Positions 43,544 to 52,978 of a DNA stretch of 64,000 bases are shown here, one piece after another. Under the pieces are notes generated by a model. The model was not told the origin of the DNA. It did not search any database and saw nothing but the letters and a program-made list of their open reading frames with translations. Position numbers and translations under genes: made by a program. The stretch's first letter is position 1, and the number at the start of each line of letters is the position of its first letter. This stretch comes from Nitratireductor basaltis (GTDB lineage: Bacteria > Pseudomonadota > Alphaproteobacteria > Rhizobiales > Rhizobiaceae), in assembly GCF_000733725.1 (NCBI RefSeq), contig NZ_JMQM01000001.1, forward strand, positions 868,001 to 932,000. Reading direction: 5' to 3'.

Positions 43544-44218
43544 ATGTCGGTGGATTTCTCAAAGCAGCGCGAAAACATGATCGAGGGCCAGCTTCGCACC
43601 CAGGACGTGACGAATGTCCGGCTGATCGATGCGGTGCGCGCGATCCCGCGTGAGGAATTCGTACCGGGCCGCCGCAAGGCGCTTTCCTACATCGATGAGG
43701 ATCTGGAAGTTGCAGCGGCCAGCGGTGGTCAGCCGGCTCGTTTTCTCATGCAGCCGGCGCAGTTCGGCAAGCTGGTGCAACTCGCCGATGTGAAATCCTC
43801 GGATTTCGTGCTCGATGTGGGTTGCGCCACCGGATATTCGACAGCCGTGCTTTCGAAGATCGCCAGCTTCGTGGTGGCGGTGGAGTGTGACGAGGCACTT
43901 GCCGAAGGTGCAGCTTCAACACTCGCCGAGCTTGATTGCGTCAATGTCACGGTGGTGACGGGTGCTCTTGAAAAGGGGCATGCCAAGGAAGCGCCTTACG
44001 ATGTCATCTTCGTTGGTGGTGCTGTTGAAGAGGTTCCGCAGGCGCTGCTTGACCAATTGGGCGAAGGCGGACGGCTTGTTGCTGTTGTTGGTCACGGCAA
44101 TGCAGCGCGGGCGCATCTTTACCTGAAGGAAGACGGTATTGTCTCCTCGCGGGCAGTTTTCAATTCCGCGGTTGAGGCGCTTCCCGGTTTTCAGCGGGAA
44201 GTCGGTTTCGTGTTTTAG
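43544..44218 (+). CDS. pcm: Protein-L-isoaspartate O-methyltransferase
   Basis: 224 residues. N-terminal MSVDFSKQRENMIEGQLRTQDV is typical of the alphaproteobacterial branch. SAM motif I is DFVLDVGCATGYSTAVLS (about residues 86-103), motif II YDVIFVGGAVEEVP and motif III LGEGGRLVAVVG. It methylates damaged isoaspartyl sites to start their repair; in this branch the damaged-protein specificity is assumed from family. It is directly upstream of tolC, a conserved arrangement in Rhizobiales. Confidence 0.9.
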   Translation: MSVDFSKQRENMIEGQLRTQDVTNVRLIDAVRAIPREEFVPGRRKALSYIDEDLEVAAASGGQPARFLMQPAQFGKLVQLADVKSSDFVLDVGCATGYSTAVLSKIASFVVAVECDEALAEGAASTLAELDCVNVTVVTGALEKGHAKEAPYDVIFVGGAVEEVPQALLDQLGEGGRLVAVVGHGNAARAHLYLKEDGIVSSRAVFNSAVEALPGFQREVGFVF

Positions 44219-44274
44219 TAAGCTACGCAGTGCAGTATGGGGAAGCTGGATTGTAGGAGACGAGGTTCCTCATA

Positions 44275-44300
44275 TTGCTGCCGGGTTCGAACCCGGCAAT
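44275..44300. repeat. Palindromic element between pcm and tolC
   Basis: CCGGGTTCGAACCCGG (44281-44296) is a perfect 16-base palindrome flanked by TTGC and CAAT. It resembles the short palindromic elements of form CATTGCCGGG...CCCGGCAATG that recur in Rhizobiales intergenic regions. It mimics a tRNA T-arm but no tRNA surrounds it. Copy number elsewhere is not known. Confidence 0.45.
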
Positions 44301-44353
44301 GACAGGTGCAAAGGCTGGATGAATTGGCTGGCCGCAGGAACGCGAGGTTGAGC

Positions 44354-45715
44354 GTGACGTTCTTTAGACGCAGAATGATAGCTGCCCTGGCGGTTTCAGT
44401 TTCGATGGTCATGGCGATGCCGGCTGGAGCGGAGACGCTCGCAGGTGCCTTGGCCAAGGCATATCAGAACAATTCGACCCTGAATTCGGAGCGCGCCGGA
44501 GTGCGCGTGACCGATGAAGATGTTGCGATCGCCAAATCGGGCATGCGTCCGCGGATCAACGGTGCGGCCAATGCCGGACTGGCAAGTCGCGGCGGTGTGG
44601 AATCGCGCAGCCTCGATGTGAGCATTTCGCTGAACCAGCCGATTTTTGACGGGTTCCAGACGCGCAACAATGTTGCTTCGGCGGAATCGTCCGTGCGCGC
44701 AGCAAATGCCGCTCTGGCCAATCAGGAAATCACGACGCTTCTCAACGCCGTCAATGCCTATCTCGACGTCATTCGTGATCGCCAGATTGCAGCACTGCGC
44801 GCGCAGAGCCTGGAGTTCTTGCAGGAGCAGGTTCGCTCGGCTCGCTCGCGACTGGATGTGGGTGAAGGCACGCGGACCGATCTTGCGCAGGCCGAGGCGC
44901 GGCGCCAGGAAGCGCTGGCACAATTGACCGCTGCCCGTGCGCAGGTGGCTGCAAGTGAGGCGGTCTACCGGCAGGTTGTCGGAGAAGCGCCAGGCTCTCT
45001 TCAGCAGCCTTCAGCCATCAGCAAACTGCTTCCCTCCGGCCTCAACCAGGCTATTGCGATCGCGCTGAGCGAGCATCCTGCGATTGCGGCACGCAAGCAC
45101 GGCGTCGATGCGGCGTCGTTCGGTGTGAAGGTCGCCGAGGGCGCATTCCTGCCGCAGCTGTCCGCACAGGCGCAGGTAAAGTCGGAATTTCTGGACACAA
45201 GCCCGAGTGCAAGTGACGGAACCACAAATTCCGCGTCGCTGGGCCTCAACCTCTCGGTGCCGATCTATCAGGGCGGTGAGAGTTCAGCACGTGTTCGCAA
45301 GTCCAAGGAGCAACTTGGTCAGGCGCGCATTCTTGTGGATGTGACCACGGACGAGGTTCGTCAGGCGGTTACCAGAGCTTGGACAGGCTATCAGGCTGCG
45401 CGCGAGAGCGTTGCGGCAAACCGCGAGCTGGTCAGCGCCGCCCAGTTGGCGCTCAACGGTGTGATCGAAGAACGTTCTGTCGGCCAGCGCACCACTCTTG
45501 ATGTCCTGAATGCGCAGTCGGATGTTATCGCTGCACGGATCGGGCAAGTCAGTGCCGAGCGTGACGTGGTGGCTGCAAGCTATGCCATCGTCGGTGCGAT
45601 GGGGCGCCTTTCGGCAACCCGGCTTGGTCTACAGGTCGCCACCTACCGTCCCGAAGAGCATTACAATGCCGTGAAGGACAAGTGGTATGGTCTGCGTACG
45701 CCGGATGGGCGTTGA
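44354..45715 (+). CDS. tolC: Outer membrane efflux protein TolC
   Basis: About 453 residues from GTG 44354 (GAGG six bases upstream); a longer frame from 44306 lacks a ribosome site. The signal peptide ends AMPAGA-ET. Two OEP repeats follow (about 30-220 and 245-430), with the paired FDGFQTRNNV and YQGGESSARVRKSKEQLGQARI strands and long coiled-coil helices. It forms the trimeric outer-membrane exit duct for RND pumps and type I secretion. In rhizobia it also matters for exopolysaccharide and protein export. Position between pcm and popZ/valS is conserved. Confidence 0.94.
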   Translation: MTFFRRRMIAALAVSVSMVMAMPAGAETLAGALAKAYQNNSTLNSERAGVRVTDEDVAIAKSGMRPRINGAANAGLASRGGVESRSLDVSISLNQPIFDGFQTRNNVASAESSVRAANAALANQEITTLLNAVNAYLDVIRDRQIAALRAQSLEFLQEQVRSARSRLDVGEGTRTDLAQAEARRQEALAQLTAARAQVAASEAVYRQVVGEAPGSLQQPSAISKLLPSGLNQAIAIALSEHPAIAARKHGVDAASFGVKVAEGAFLPQLSAQAQVKSEFLDTSPSASDGTTNSASLGLNLSVPIYQGGESSARVRKSKEQLGQARILVDVTTDEVRQAVTRAWTGYQAARESVAANRELVSAAQLALNGVIEERSVGQRTTLDVLNAQSDVIAARIGQVSAERDVVAASYAIVGAMGRLSATRLGLQVATYRPEEHYNAVKDKWYGLRTPDGR

Positions 45716-45747
45716 ACCTTAAGTCGGCAGAGGCCTGAAGGCGCGGA

Positions 45748-46119
45748 TCAAGGACGATTCCGTTCATATTGTGTGGTCGCGGGAAACGGCGGGAGCCATT
45801 CCTCGCGCCTGATCACCCACAATTCGTAGCTTGGCGTGAACAAGTTAGGGCTGTCGAAGCTTCCAAGATGAAGCTCCAGTTCCTCTCCGGATCTTGAGTA
45901 AACCGATGAACCGCAGCGCGGGCAGAAGTGTCTGTTTTCGTATTGCGCTGATGCGCCGGTGATCTCTACCGCCTTTTCGGAGTAGATCGCGGAGGCATGA
46001 AACAGGGCGCCGTGGTGTTTGCGGCAGTCCATGCAATGGCACAGGCCAACCCGCTTGGGCGAGCCTTCGGCTTCGAAGCGCAACGCGCCGCACAAACATC
46101 CGCCTGCTGCTTTCGTCAT
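45748..46119 (-). CDS. GFA/CENP-V-family zinc protein
   Basis: 123 residues from ATG 46119 with GGAGGGAG upstream (a longer frame to 46161 lacks one). GGCLCGALRFEAEG, CHCMDCRKHHGALFHA and FCPRCGSSVYSRSG give the Cys pattern of the glutathione-dependent formaldehyde-activating family, which binds two zincs. Most members are of unknown substrate; a direct role in formaldehyde-glutathione condensation is doubtful. It is convergent with tolC. Confidence 0.9.
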   Translation of the reverse strand: MTKAAGGCLCGALRFEAEGSPKRVGLCHCMDCRKHHGALFHASAIYSEKAVEITGASAQYENRHFCPRCGSSVYSRSGEELELHLGSFDSPNLFTPSYELWVIRREEWLPPFPATTQYERNRP

Positions 46120-46247
46120 CGCTCCCTCCTCAAGAAATTGCGGCGCAGGAAAGTCTAGCATTCAGGCCTACGTCTACATAGGTGAAGTGGAGCGAAGTCC
46201 GCGATCCGCTAAATCTTGTGTGTAGCTTGCCAGCATGGGTGGGCAGG

Positions 46248-46306
46248 GATTCTCACTTGCCGAAGTCTCCGATACTCTCTGAGTGATTCGGAAAGAGGGT
46301 TGATTC
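46248..46306. promoter_or_regulatory. Cluster of three GANTC sites upstream of popZ
   Basis: GATTC occurs at 46248-46252, 46285-46289 and 46302-46306, 50-108 bases ahead of the popZ start. GANTC is the CcrM methylation site of alphaproteobacteria and affects GcrA-dependent promoters. Three in 59 bases is well above chance (about 0.23 expected). Control by methylation is inferred. Confidence 0.4.
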
Positions 46307-46355
46307 CCTGCAAACGGCTTTCCGTACAAATGTTGATCAGCGGCGGATCCATATT

Positions 46356-47183
46356 ATGGCCCAGGCGAGCAGTGTACAGCGTGAACCCTCGATGGAAGAG
46401 ATTCTGGCTTCCATCAGGCGGATCATCGAAGACAACGAAGCGGGCAGCGGACAAGGCGTCGCGGCTAGCGCGGCGGCAAGTGCAGCAGATCCGGCCGATG
46501 ACGCACCTGCTGCGCATTCAGCTGATGTCGAGGAATTTCGCGCTGAGCTTCGTCCATCCTTCGCGGATCGCCAGGATGAGCCTGCAAACAAGCCTGCTTC
46601 TATCAGCGAGGATAAGGTCCACGCATTGAACGTGAAGCGTGACGAGGCGCAGGCAAAGCCCTTCGATTGGATGCAATCCACCGGCTCGGCACCTTCAAGT
46701 GCCGCGGCGCCTGCAAGTGCTGAAAAGTCAGAAGAGCGCGAAGAGCGTGCCTGGCCTCCAGTGGGGCAGGCCGATACGCGTTATGACGATGCAGCGCGGC
46801 CGGAGCTGCAGGCTTCACCTTCACAGGCAGAGCCGGCGGAGGAAATGGCTGAGGCGACTGCGAATACGGCGCCCGAGATGGGAAATACCGCCTCTGTCGG
46901 GCAGAACGTGGAACAGGTCGTGCGGCAGAGCCTTTCGGAATCGACCGGCAGGGAATTGGCGACCGAGCGCAAGCCCATTCTTTCCGAACAGTCGGGGCGC
47001 AAGGTGGCGGCTGCATTCAGTGAGCTGAATGAGGCTTTCCAGGCATCGCGGCGCAAGGGGCTCGATGAAGTCGCGGAAGAAATGCTGCGGCCGATGCTTC
47101 AGGAATGGCTCGATGACAATCTGCCGGCGATCGTGGAGCGCTTGGTGCGCGAAGAGATCGAACGTGTGGCGCGCGGCGGATAG
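46356..47183 (+). CDS. popZ: PopZ-family polar organizing protein (DUF2497)
   Basis: 275 residues with the three-part PopZ layout: N-terminal helix (PSMEEILASIRRIIEDNE, residues 11-28), a long acidic, Ala/Glu/Pro-rich disordered middle, and C-terminal helices (LDEVAEEMLRPMLQEWLDDNLPAIVERLVREEIERVARG). PopZ self-assembles at a cell pole and anchors the centromere and regulators. Being next to valS is conserved in alphaproteobacteria. The middle is longer than in Caulobacter (177 residues total there). A terminator follows immediately. Confidence 0.93.
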   Translation: MAQASSVQREPSMEEILASIRRIIEDNEAGSGQGVAASAAASAADPADDAPAAHSADVEEFRAELRPSFADRQDEPANKPASISEDKVHALNVKRDEAQAKPFDWMQSTGSAPSSAAAPASAEKSEEREERAWPPVGQADTRYDDAARPELQASPSQAEPAEEMAEATANTAPEMGNTASVGQNVEQVVRQSLSESTGRELATERKPILSEQSGRKVAAAFSELNEAFQASRRKGLDEVAEEMLRPMLQEWLDDNLPAIVERLVREEIERVARGG

Positions 47184-47208
47184 GATCGAAGCCGAAGATT
47201 GCTTGTGG

Positions 47209-47236
47209 AAGCCCCGGTGGATGCCGGGGCTTTTTT
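47209..47236 (+). terminator. Intrinsic terminator of popZ
   Basis: AAGCCCCGG and CCGGGGCTT pair around TGGATG; six T follow. It lies 25 bases after the popZ stop and separates popZ from valS. Confidence 0.85.
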
Positions 47237-47357
47237 CATTCCGGAACCGTCGCGCATCCGAGCATGGCACGGTGTGCTTCGCCACCAGTTGACTTGACCA
47301 TACCCATGGGCTTTACCACTCGCATTCACAAATGCCCCGAGAAGCGCGGAATTTCAC

Positions 47358-50207
47358 ATGCTTGAAAAGACCTTTGACGCGGCCAGCGTCGAGCCCCGTA
47401 TCAATGAGCGCTGGGAAGAGGCCAAGGCCTTCAAGGCAGGAGCAGGGGCCGGGAAGGGCGCTGAAAGCTTCACCATTGTCATTCCGCCACCGAATGTGAC
47501 GGGCTCGCTCCATATGGGGCACGCGCTCAACAATACCCTTCAGGACATCATGGTCCGCTTCGAGCGCATGCGCGGCAAGGATGTGCTGTGGCAGCCGGGT
47601 ATGGACCATGCGGGCATCGCCACCCAGATGGTTGTCGAGCGCCAGCTTGCGGCCAAGGGCGAGCATCGCCGCGACCTGGGACGCGAGAAGTTCGTGGAGC
47701 GCGTGTGGGACTGGAAGGCAGAGTCCGGCGGCGCCATCATGAATCAGCTGAAACGTCTTGGCGCATCCTGCGACTGGTCACGTGAGCGCTTCACCATGGA
47801 TGAAGGGCTTTCCGAGGCGGTCCGCGAAGTCTTTGTCACCCTCTACAAGCAGGAACTGATCTACAAGGACAAACGCCTGGTCAATTGGGATCCGAAGCTG
47901 CTCACTGCGATCTCCGACCTCGAGGTCGAGCAGGTGGAGATGCAGGGGAACCTTTGGCATTTCCGCTATCCGCTCGAGCCGGGTGTGACCTACGAGCATC
48001 CGTATAATCTGGATGAAGAGGGCAACCGCACCGCCTGGAAGCCTTCTGATGGCGAACCGGCCGGTTACGAAACGCGCGACTATCTGGTAGTCGCGACGAC
48101 GCGACCGGAGACCATGTTGGGTGACAGCGGCGTCGCCGTGCATCCCGATGACCCGCGCTACAAGGACCTGATCGGCAAGCATGTGGTGCTTCCGCTCGTG
48201 GGGCGCAGCATTCCAATTGTGGGCGATGAATACCCGGATCCGGAAGCCGGCACGGGCGCGGTGAAGATGACACCTGCGCATGATTTCAACGACTTCGATG
48301 TCGGCAAGCGCCATGATCTGAAACAGATCAACATTCTGACGACCGAAGCCGCCGTCACTCTGGCCGACAATGAGGATTTCCTCGAGGGGCTTGAGCGTAC
48401 GCCGCAGCTTGAAGCCACGATTGGAGCCGTTGAAGGCAAGGACCGTTTCGAGGCGCGCAAGATCATCGTGTCGATGATGGAAGAAGCTGGCCTTCTCGAC
48501 AAGATCGAGCCGCACAAGCATATGGTGCCGCATGGCGACCGTGGCGGTGTGCCGATCGAGCCGTTCCTGACCGATCAGTGGTATGTGGATGCCAAGACGC
48601 TCGCCAAGCCCGCCATTGCGAGCGTGAGGGAAGGGCGCACCAATTTCGTGCCCAAGAACTGGGAAAAGACCTATTTCGAGTGGATGGAAAACATCCAGCC
48701 CTGGTGCATTTCGCGTCAGCTATGGTGGGGTCATCGCATTCCCGCCTGGTATGGCCCGGACGGGCAGGTCTTCGTCGAGAAGGACGAGGAAACCGCGCTG
48801 GAGGCAGCCATTCAGCACTACATCTCCCATGAAGGCCCCTGGAAGGCCTGGGTGGAAGAGAAGCTGGAGAACTACAAGCCGGGTGAAATCCTGACGCGGG
48901 ACGAGGATGTCCTCGACACCTGGTTCTCTTCCGCGCTCTGGCCGTTTTCCACGCTGGGCTGGCCTGAAAAAACGCCGGAACTGCAGCGCTACTACCCGAC
49001 TTCCGTGCTCGTGACGGGCTTCGACATCATCTTCTTCTGGGTTGCCCGGATGATGATGATGGGCCTGCACTTCATGAAGGAGGAGCCGTTCCACACCGTC
49101 TATGTTCACGCTCTGGTTCGCGACAAGACCGGCGCGAAGATGTCGAAGTCGAAGGGCAATGTCATCGATCCGCTGGAGCTGATCGATGAATATGGTGCTG
49201 ACGCGCTGCGCTTCACGCTCGCCATCATGGCGGCACAGGGGCGCGACGTTAAACTCGATCCCGCGCGCATTGCCGGCTACCGCAATTTCGGTACCAAGCT
49301 TTGGAATGCAACGCGGTTCGCGCAGATGAATGGTGTCGCGCGTGATCCGGACTTTGCGCCGGAGGATGCAAAGCTTGCGCTCAATCGCTGGATCCTGACC
49401 GAACTGACGCGTGCTTCGCGCACGGTTACCGCATCCATTGAGGCCTATCGTTTCAACGATGCGGCGCAGGCAGCTTACCGCTTTGTCTGGAGCCAGTTCT
49501 GCGACTGGTATCTGGAGCTTTTGAAGCCTGTCTTCAACGGTGAGGACGAGGCTGCGAAGGCTGAAAGCCGCGCATGTGCAGCCTATGTGCTTGATGAGAC
49601 CTACAAGCTCCTGCATCCCATGATGCCGTTCCTGACCGAGGAGCTTTGGGCCGAAACTGCAGGCGAAACCCCGCGTGAGGACGTACTGGCGCTGGCCAAG
49701 TGGCCGAATCCCGATTTCGAGGATGACAGTGCGGCAGACGATCTCAACTGGCTGATCGACCTTGTCACCGGTATTCGCTCGCTGCGTGCGGAGATGAACG
49801 TTCCGGCAGGTGCCAAGGCGCCGCTGGTTGTTGTCAATGCGGATGAGGCGGTGCGTGACCGGCTTGCCCGCCACGATGCAGCACTGCAGCGCCTTGCGCG
49901 GCTTGAAAGCGTGACGCTGGCCAACTCGGTGCCGCGCGGCGCGGCACAGCTGGTGCTTGGATCCGCGACCTTCTGCCTGCCGCTTGGCAACCTGATCGAC
50001 ATCGAGGCCGAGACCAAGCGTCTCGAGAAAGAAGTTGCCAAGCTGAAGGGCGAAGTAACGCGTCTCGACAAGAAACTGGGCAACGACAAATTCGTGGCGA
50101 ATGCTCCAGAGGAAATCGTGGCAGCCGAGCGTGAGAAGCTCGCGGAGTTTCAGGAGCAGATGGCGCGGATCGAGAAGGCATTGGAGCAGGTGCGTGCTGC
50201 CGGATGA
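47358..50207 (+). CDS. valS: Valyl-tRNA synthetase
   Basis: 949 residues. Class I signature HMGH in [16 protein letters not shown] (near residue 52), CP1 editing domain (about 195-330), and KMSKSKGN (near 593). The C-terminal coiled coil ([21 protein letters not shown]...[13 protein letters not shown]) that grips tRNA is intact. It charges tRNA-Val and edits threonine. Full length and without anomaly. Confidence 0.97.
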   Translation: MLEKTFDAASVEPRINERWEEAKAFKAGAGAGKGAESFTIVIPPPNVTGSLHMGHALNNTLQDIMVRFERMRGKDVLWQPGMDHAGIATQMVVERQLAAKGEHRRDLGREKFVERVWDWKAESGGAIMNQLKRLGASCDWSRERFTMDEGLSEAVREVFVTLYKQELIYKDKRLVNWDPKLLTAISDLEVEQVEMQGNLWHFRYPLEPGVTYEHPYNLDEEGNRTAWKPSDGEPAGYETRDYLVVATTRPETMLGDSGVAVHPDDPRYKDLIGKHVVLPLVGRSIPIVGDEYPDPEAGTGAVKMTPAHDFNDFDVGKRHDLKQINILTTEAAVTLADNEDFLEGLERTPQLEATIGAVEGKDRFEARKIIVSMMEEAGLLDKIEPHKHMVPHGDRGGVPIEPFLTDQWYVDAKTLAKPAIASVREGRTNFVPKNWEKTYFEWMENIQPWCISRQLWWGHRIPAWYGPDGQVFVEKDEETALEAAIQHYISHEGPWKAWVEEKLENYKPGEILTRDEDVLDTWFSSALWPFSTLGWPEKTPELQRYYPTSVLVTGFDIIFFWVARMMMMGLHFMKEEPFHTVYVHALVRDKTGAKMSKSKGNVIDPLELIDEYGADALRFTLAIMAAQGRDVKLDPARIAGYRNFGTKLWNATRFAQMNGVARDPDFAPEDAKLALNRWILTELTRASRTVTASIEAYRFNDAAQAAYRFVWSQFCDWYLELLKPVFNGEDEAAKAESRACAAYVLDETYKLLHPMMPFLTEELWAETAGETPREDVLALAKWPNPDFEDDSAADDLNWLIDLVTGIRSLRAEMNVPAGAKAPLVVVNADEAVRDRLARHDAALQRLARLESVTLANSVPRGAAQLVLGSATFCLPLGNLIDIEAETKRLEKEVAKLKGEVTRLDKKLGNDKFVANAPEEIVAAEREKLAEFQEQMARIEKALEQVRAAG

Positions 50208-50281
50208 TCAAACGTCCTGATTCGTGCGAAATCATCGACTGAGCGTGCCTTAAGCGCCCGCTGATCCGCATTCAGGTGGTC

Positions 50282-50313
50282 ATGCCGCGTCTGTTCAAGG
50301 CGCGGCATTATCT
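50282..50313 (+). terminator. Probable terminator of valS
   Basis: ATGCCGCG (50282-50289) pairs with CGCGGCAT (50301-50308); TATCTTTTCT follows. It is 75 bases past the valS stop. Confidence 0.55.
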
Positions 50314-50380
50314 TTTCTCGGTGTGTGGCATAGCTGCAACATTGCTCAAATCGTGACCGTTGGGTGACAAAAATGTGAGC

Positions 50381-50405
50381 AAAACGGCCTGTTTTGGCCG
50401 TTTTT
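50381..50405. terminator. Second hairpin terminator before fadL
   Basis: AAAACGGCC and GGCCGTTTT pair around TGTTTT with a five-T run on the plus strand and A-run on the left. It may end either direction or insulate the fadL promoter. Confidence 0.6.
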
Positions 50406-50454
50406 CGTATTGCGGCAATGCGCGCAGTCAAGAAACAGGCCGCCAAATCTGATC

Positions 50455-50470
50455 CTTACGTTAGGGTAAG
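50455..50470. promoter_or_regulatory. LiuR/MerR-like palindrome upstream of fadL
   Basis: CTTACGTTAGGGTAAG has exact 5-base inverted arms (CTTAC/GTAAG). Its left half TTACGTT matches the core reported for LiuR-type MerR regulators of branched-chain and fatty acid breakdown (TTTACGTTTACGTAAA). The right half deviates. It lies 99 bases ahead of the fadL-like gene. Binding is inferred. Confidence 0.3.
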
Positions 50471-50568
50471 CGCAATGCCATGCTTGGCGGTGCGTTTACA
50501 GCAATTGCAACCTGAAAAAGCTTGGATATCCTCACGCTCAACAAACGCTTTTTCAGGGAGGTCCTCGC

Positions 50569-51726
50569 ATGCGTTTCAGGGGAATGGGGTATACGGCGCT
50601 GAGCCTGGTCCTTATGGCCGGAGCCGCTCAGGCAAACGGTTTTTCGCGCGGCACGGCTGACACGGACATTCTGTACGAGCCCGGCAACTTCAACATGCGT
50701 GCGGGTGTGACGATCGTTGCGCCGAGCCAGAAGACGAGCAAGAACCCCACCGTCACGGGTGTCGGCGCTGGCGATGACCTTGTCGGTCAAGACTATCTTG
50801 GCACCTATGCCATCCCATCCGTAGGAATAAAGTACGGAATTACCGATAGCCTATCCTGTGCAGTTACCTATACCGATAGCTTTGGTGCTGATTCTGATTT
50901 TGGTGGGTTGAAGAAGGGTGCCAAGGGAATCGTCACGGAAGAATTCGTTGTGAACGAATTTGGCGGAACCTGCGCCTATTTCGTCCCTGTCGGCCCGGGC
51001 CGCCTCGCAATTCTTGGCGGCGCGTTCGTTGAACGCTTTGACTACAATCTTGATGCCTATCCCGTGTCAATTGGCAGCGGCATGGTCCCTTACAACGTGC
51101 AGCTTGAAGGCAATGCCTACGGATGGCGGGCAGGTCTCGGCTACGAGATTCCAGATATCGCCCTGCGCGCTCAGCTACTTTACAAGTCTGGCACCTCTCA
51201 TACACCGGATGGCACGTTTAGTGTGGCTAGCGGTGCGTTAGCCAGTGGCCCAGCTATGGGCGTCGGCGAACTGCCTCAGACAGTTGAGCTGCGCGTCCAG
51301 AGTGGTATCGCTCCTGGCTGGCTTGCATTCGGTTCGGTTCTCTGGACTGACTGGTCTGTAAATGAAACGCTGCAGATCTCAGCAGGCGGCACGACCAGTG
51401 AAAACAAATACTACTGGCGCGATGGCTGGACGGTCACCGGTGGCGTCGGCCACGTGTTCAATGACCGCATGTCGGGTGCTGTCAGCCTTCAGTGGGATCG
51501 CGGGGTAAGCACAGGCTACGACCTGCGTACGGACAAATGGGTCCTTGGTGCAGGCATCAGCTTGAAGGATGATCTTGGCGGTGAATTGCGCCTCGGTGCT
51601 GCAGCTGCGTACCTTGCCTCCGGTGAAGTTACTGAAGGCAGCCCGCTCGCTGGAGACGACACCGGCTGGGCCGTCGACTCCGGTTGGGCTGGCATTCTGT
51701 CTGCTGCCTACAAGGTCAACTGGTAA
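50569..51726 (+). CDS. fadL: FadL/OMPP1-family outer membrane transport protein
   Basis: 385 residues. Signal peptide (GAAQA-NG) and then NGFSRG, the short N-terminal plug segment of the FadL/TodX family, followed by repeating amphipathic beta strands through to the terminal aromatic residue (YKVNW), a barrel-assembly signal. FadL proteins let long-chain fatty acids or hydrophobic compounds cross the outer membrane. Actual substrate cannot be given. The possible MerR-type operator upstream suits lipid or branched-chain control. Confidence 0.88.
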   Translation: MRFRGMGYTALSLVLMAGAAQANGFSRGTADTDILYEPGNFNMRAGVTIVAPSQKTSKNPTVTGVGAGDDLVGQDYLGTYAIPSVGIKYGITDSLSCAVTYTDSFGADSDFGGLKKGAKGIVTEEFVVNEFGGTCAYFVPVGPGRLAILGGAFVERFDYNLDAYPVSIGSGMVPYNVQLEGNAYGWRAGLGYEIPDIALRAQLLYKSGTSHTPDGTFSVASGALASGPAMGVGELPQTVELRVQSGIAPGWLAFGSVLWTDWSVNETLQISAGGTTSENKYYWRDGWTVTGGVGHVFNDRMSGAVSLQWDRGVSTGYDLRTDKWVLGAGISLKDDLGGELRLGAAAAYLASGEVTEGSPLAGDDTGWAVDSGWAGILSAAYKVNW

Positions 51727-51756
51727 TACCGCGGCAGATCTTCCGATCTGTTTCTG

Positions 51757-51781
51757 GACCCGGCTTCGGCCGGGTCTTTTT
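51757..51781 (+). terminator. Intrinsic terminator of fadL
   Basis: GACCCGGC and GCCGGGTC pair around a stable TTCG loop, then five T. It is 31 bases past the fadL stop. Confidence 0.85.
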
Positions 51782-51901
51782 CGTTTCAGGGGCAGGTGAG
51801 GGCGTTTGCGTACTTATTTGCGTGTAACATGGCTCGTGCCCTTGAAAGGCATGTTCATGTGCAGCAAATATCTGCATGTCACCCGGGCCGGGCCCCTCTG
51901 G

Positions 51902-51919
51902 CAGGCAAGGCGTTGCCTG
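51902..51919 (+). promoter_or_regulatory. Hairpin in the leader of terC
   Basis: CAGGCAA and TTGCCTG pair around GGCG, 60 bases ahead of the terC start, preceded by a GC-rich block CCCGGGCCGGGCCCC. TerC/Alx genes often have a Mn2+-sensing yybP-ykoY riboswitch. I could not find its conserved core here, so the element is unnamed. Confidence 0.3.
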
Positions 51920-51978
51920 TGATGTCGGACCGATCGACAACGCGCCAACGCAGCGCATTGTTTTTCTGATCCAAACCC

Positions 51979-52911
51979 ATGACCTTACATGACTGGCTGT
52001 GGCCCAGCTTTCTGGCCTTTGTTGCGCTGATCCTTTTCGTTGATCTGTTCGTGCTGCACCGGCGCGACCATGTCATCGGAACGCGAGAGGCGCTCCTTAC
52101 CGTTGGCGGCTATGTGACGCTCGCCATGATCTTTGCCGGCGGCGTGTTCTATTTCGGCGGTGCCGACCGCGGTGCCGAATTCCTGACCGGCTATCTCGTC
52201 GAGCAGGCGCTGTCTCTCGACAATATCTTCGTGATCGCGCTGATCTTCAGCTACTTCAAGGTGCCGCCGGAGGCGCAGTATCGCGTTCTCTTCTACGGCA
52301 TCGTGGGCGCAGTGGTGATGCGCCTGTCGCTCATTGTCCCGGGCGTGAAGCTTGTCGACCAGTTCCACTTCATCGCAATGGCGCTGGGCGCATTGCTGGT
52401 CTTCTCCGGCTTCAAGATGATGACGTCGGGCGACGAAATGATCGATCCGGGCGAAAGTCGTGTTGTGAAGTTCCTCATGCGCACGGGGCGGGTCACGAGC
52501 GAATATGAAGGCTCGCAGTTTCTGACGCGGCGTAACGGCGTCCTCTTCATGACGCCGCTTTTTGTCGTGCTGGTCACGGTGGAACTTACGGACCTTGTTT
52601 TCGCGATCGATTCCATTCCGGCCGTGCTCGCGATCTCTAAGGATCCGTTTATCGTCTTCTCATCGAATGTGTTCGCGATCCTCGGTCTGCGTGCGCTCTT
52701 TTTCGTGCTTTCGGGCATGATGCGCAGCTTCCGCTACCTGAAATTCGGGCTCTCACTCGTGCTCGTCTTCATCGGGTTCAAGATGCTGTTGTCGCACTAC
52801 ATTGATATTCCTTCCGTTTTCGCTTTGGGCGTGACGGCACTCATCATCGTTGGTTCGGTGATAGCGTCGCTCATCCACGGACCGGTGGAACCTGTCGAGG
52901 AACGCGACTGA
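51979..52911 (+). CDS. TerC/Alx-family membrane protein
   Basis: 310 residues with about nine membrane segments. The signature acidic residues in membrane helices are seen: FVDLFVLHRRDH, EQALSLDNIFVIALIF, TVELTDLVFAIDSIPAVLAIS. Members export Mn2+ or protect proteins during metal loading; older names refer to tellurite resistance. No ter operon is nearby, so the Mn-related role is likelier. No clear promoter is seen. Confidence 0.93.
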   Translation: MTLHDWLWPSFLAFVALILFVDLFVLHRRDHVIGTREALLTVGGYVTLAMIFAGGVFYFGGADRGAEFLTGYLVEQALSLDNIFVIALIFSYFKVPPEAQYRVLFYGIVGAVVMRLSLIVPGVKLVDQFHFIAMALGALLVFSGFKMMTSGDEMIDPGESRVVKFLMRTGRVTSEYEGSQFLTRRNGVLFMTPLFVVLVTVELTDLVFAIDSIPAVLAISKDPFIVFSSNVFAILGLRALFFVLSGMMRSFRYLKFGLSLVLVFIGFKMLLSHYIDIPSVFALGVTALIIVGSVIASLIHGPVEPVEERD

Positions 52912-52920
52912 CACCCTGCA

Positions 52921-52952
52921 TGTGTTGCCGAATGTTGCGGTTCGGCAACACA
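52921..52952 (+). terminator. Long hairpin after terC
   Basis: TGTGTTGCCGAA and TTCGGCAACACA pair over 12 bases around TGTTGCGG, followed by TTATTATG. The stem is strong and the T-run weak; probable terminator nine bases past the terC stop. Confidence 0.6.
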
Positions 52953-52978
52953 TTATTATGACACGATGCGCTACAAGG

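Noticed and set aside
44275-44300. A possible tRNA gene because of a T-arm-like GCCGGGTTCGAACCCGGC
   Set aside because: No acceptor, D or anticodon arms can be built around it; the palindrome is perfect and better explained as a repeat element.
51782-51978. yybP-ykoY manganese riboswitch ahead of terC
   Set aside because: Conserved core bases of the motif were not found; only an unnamed hairpin is reported.
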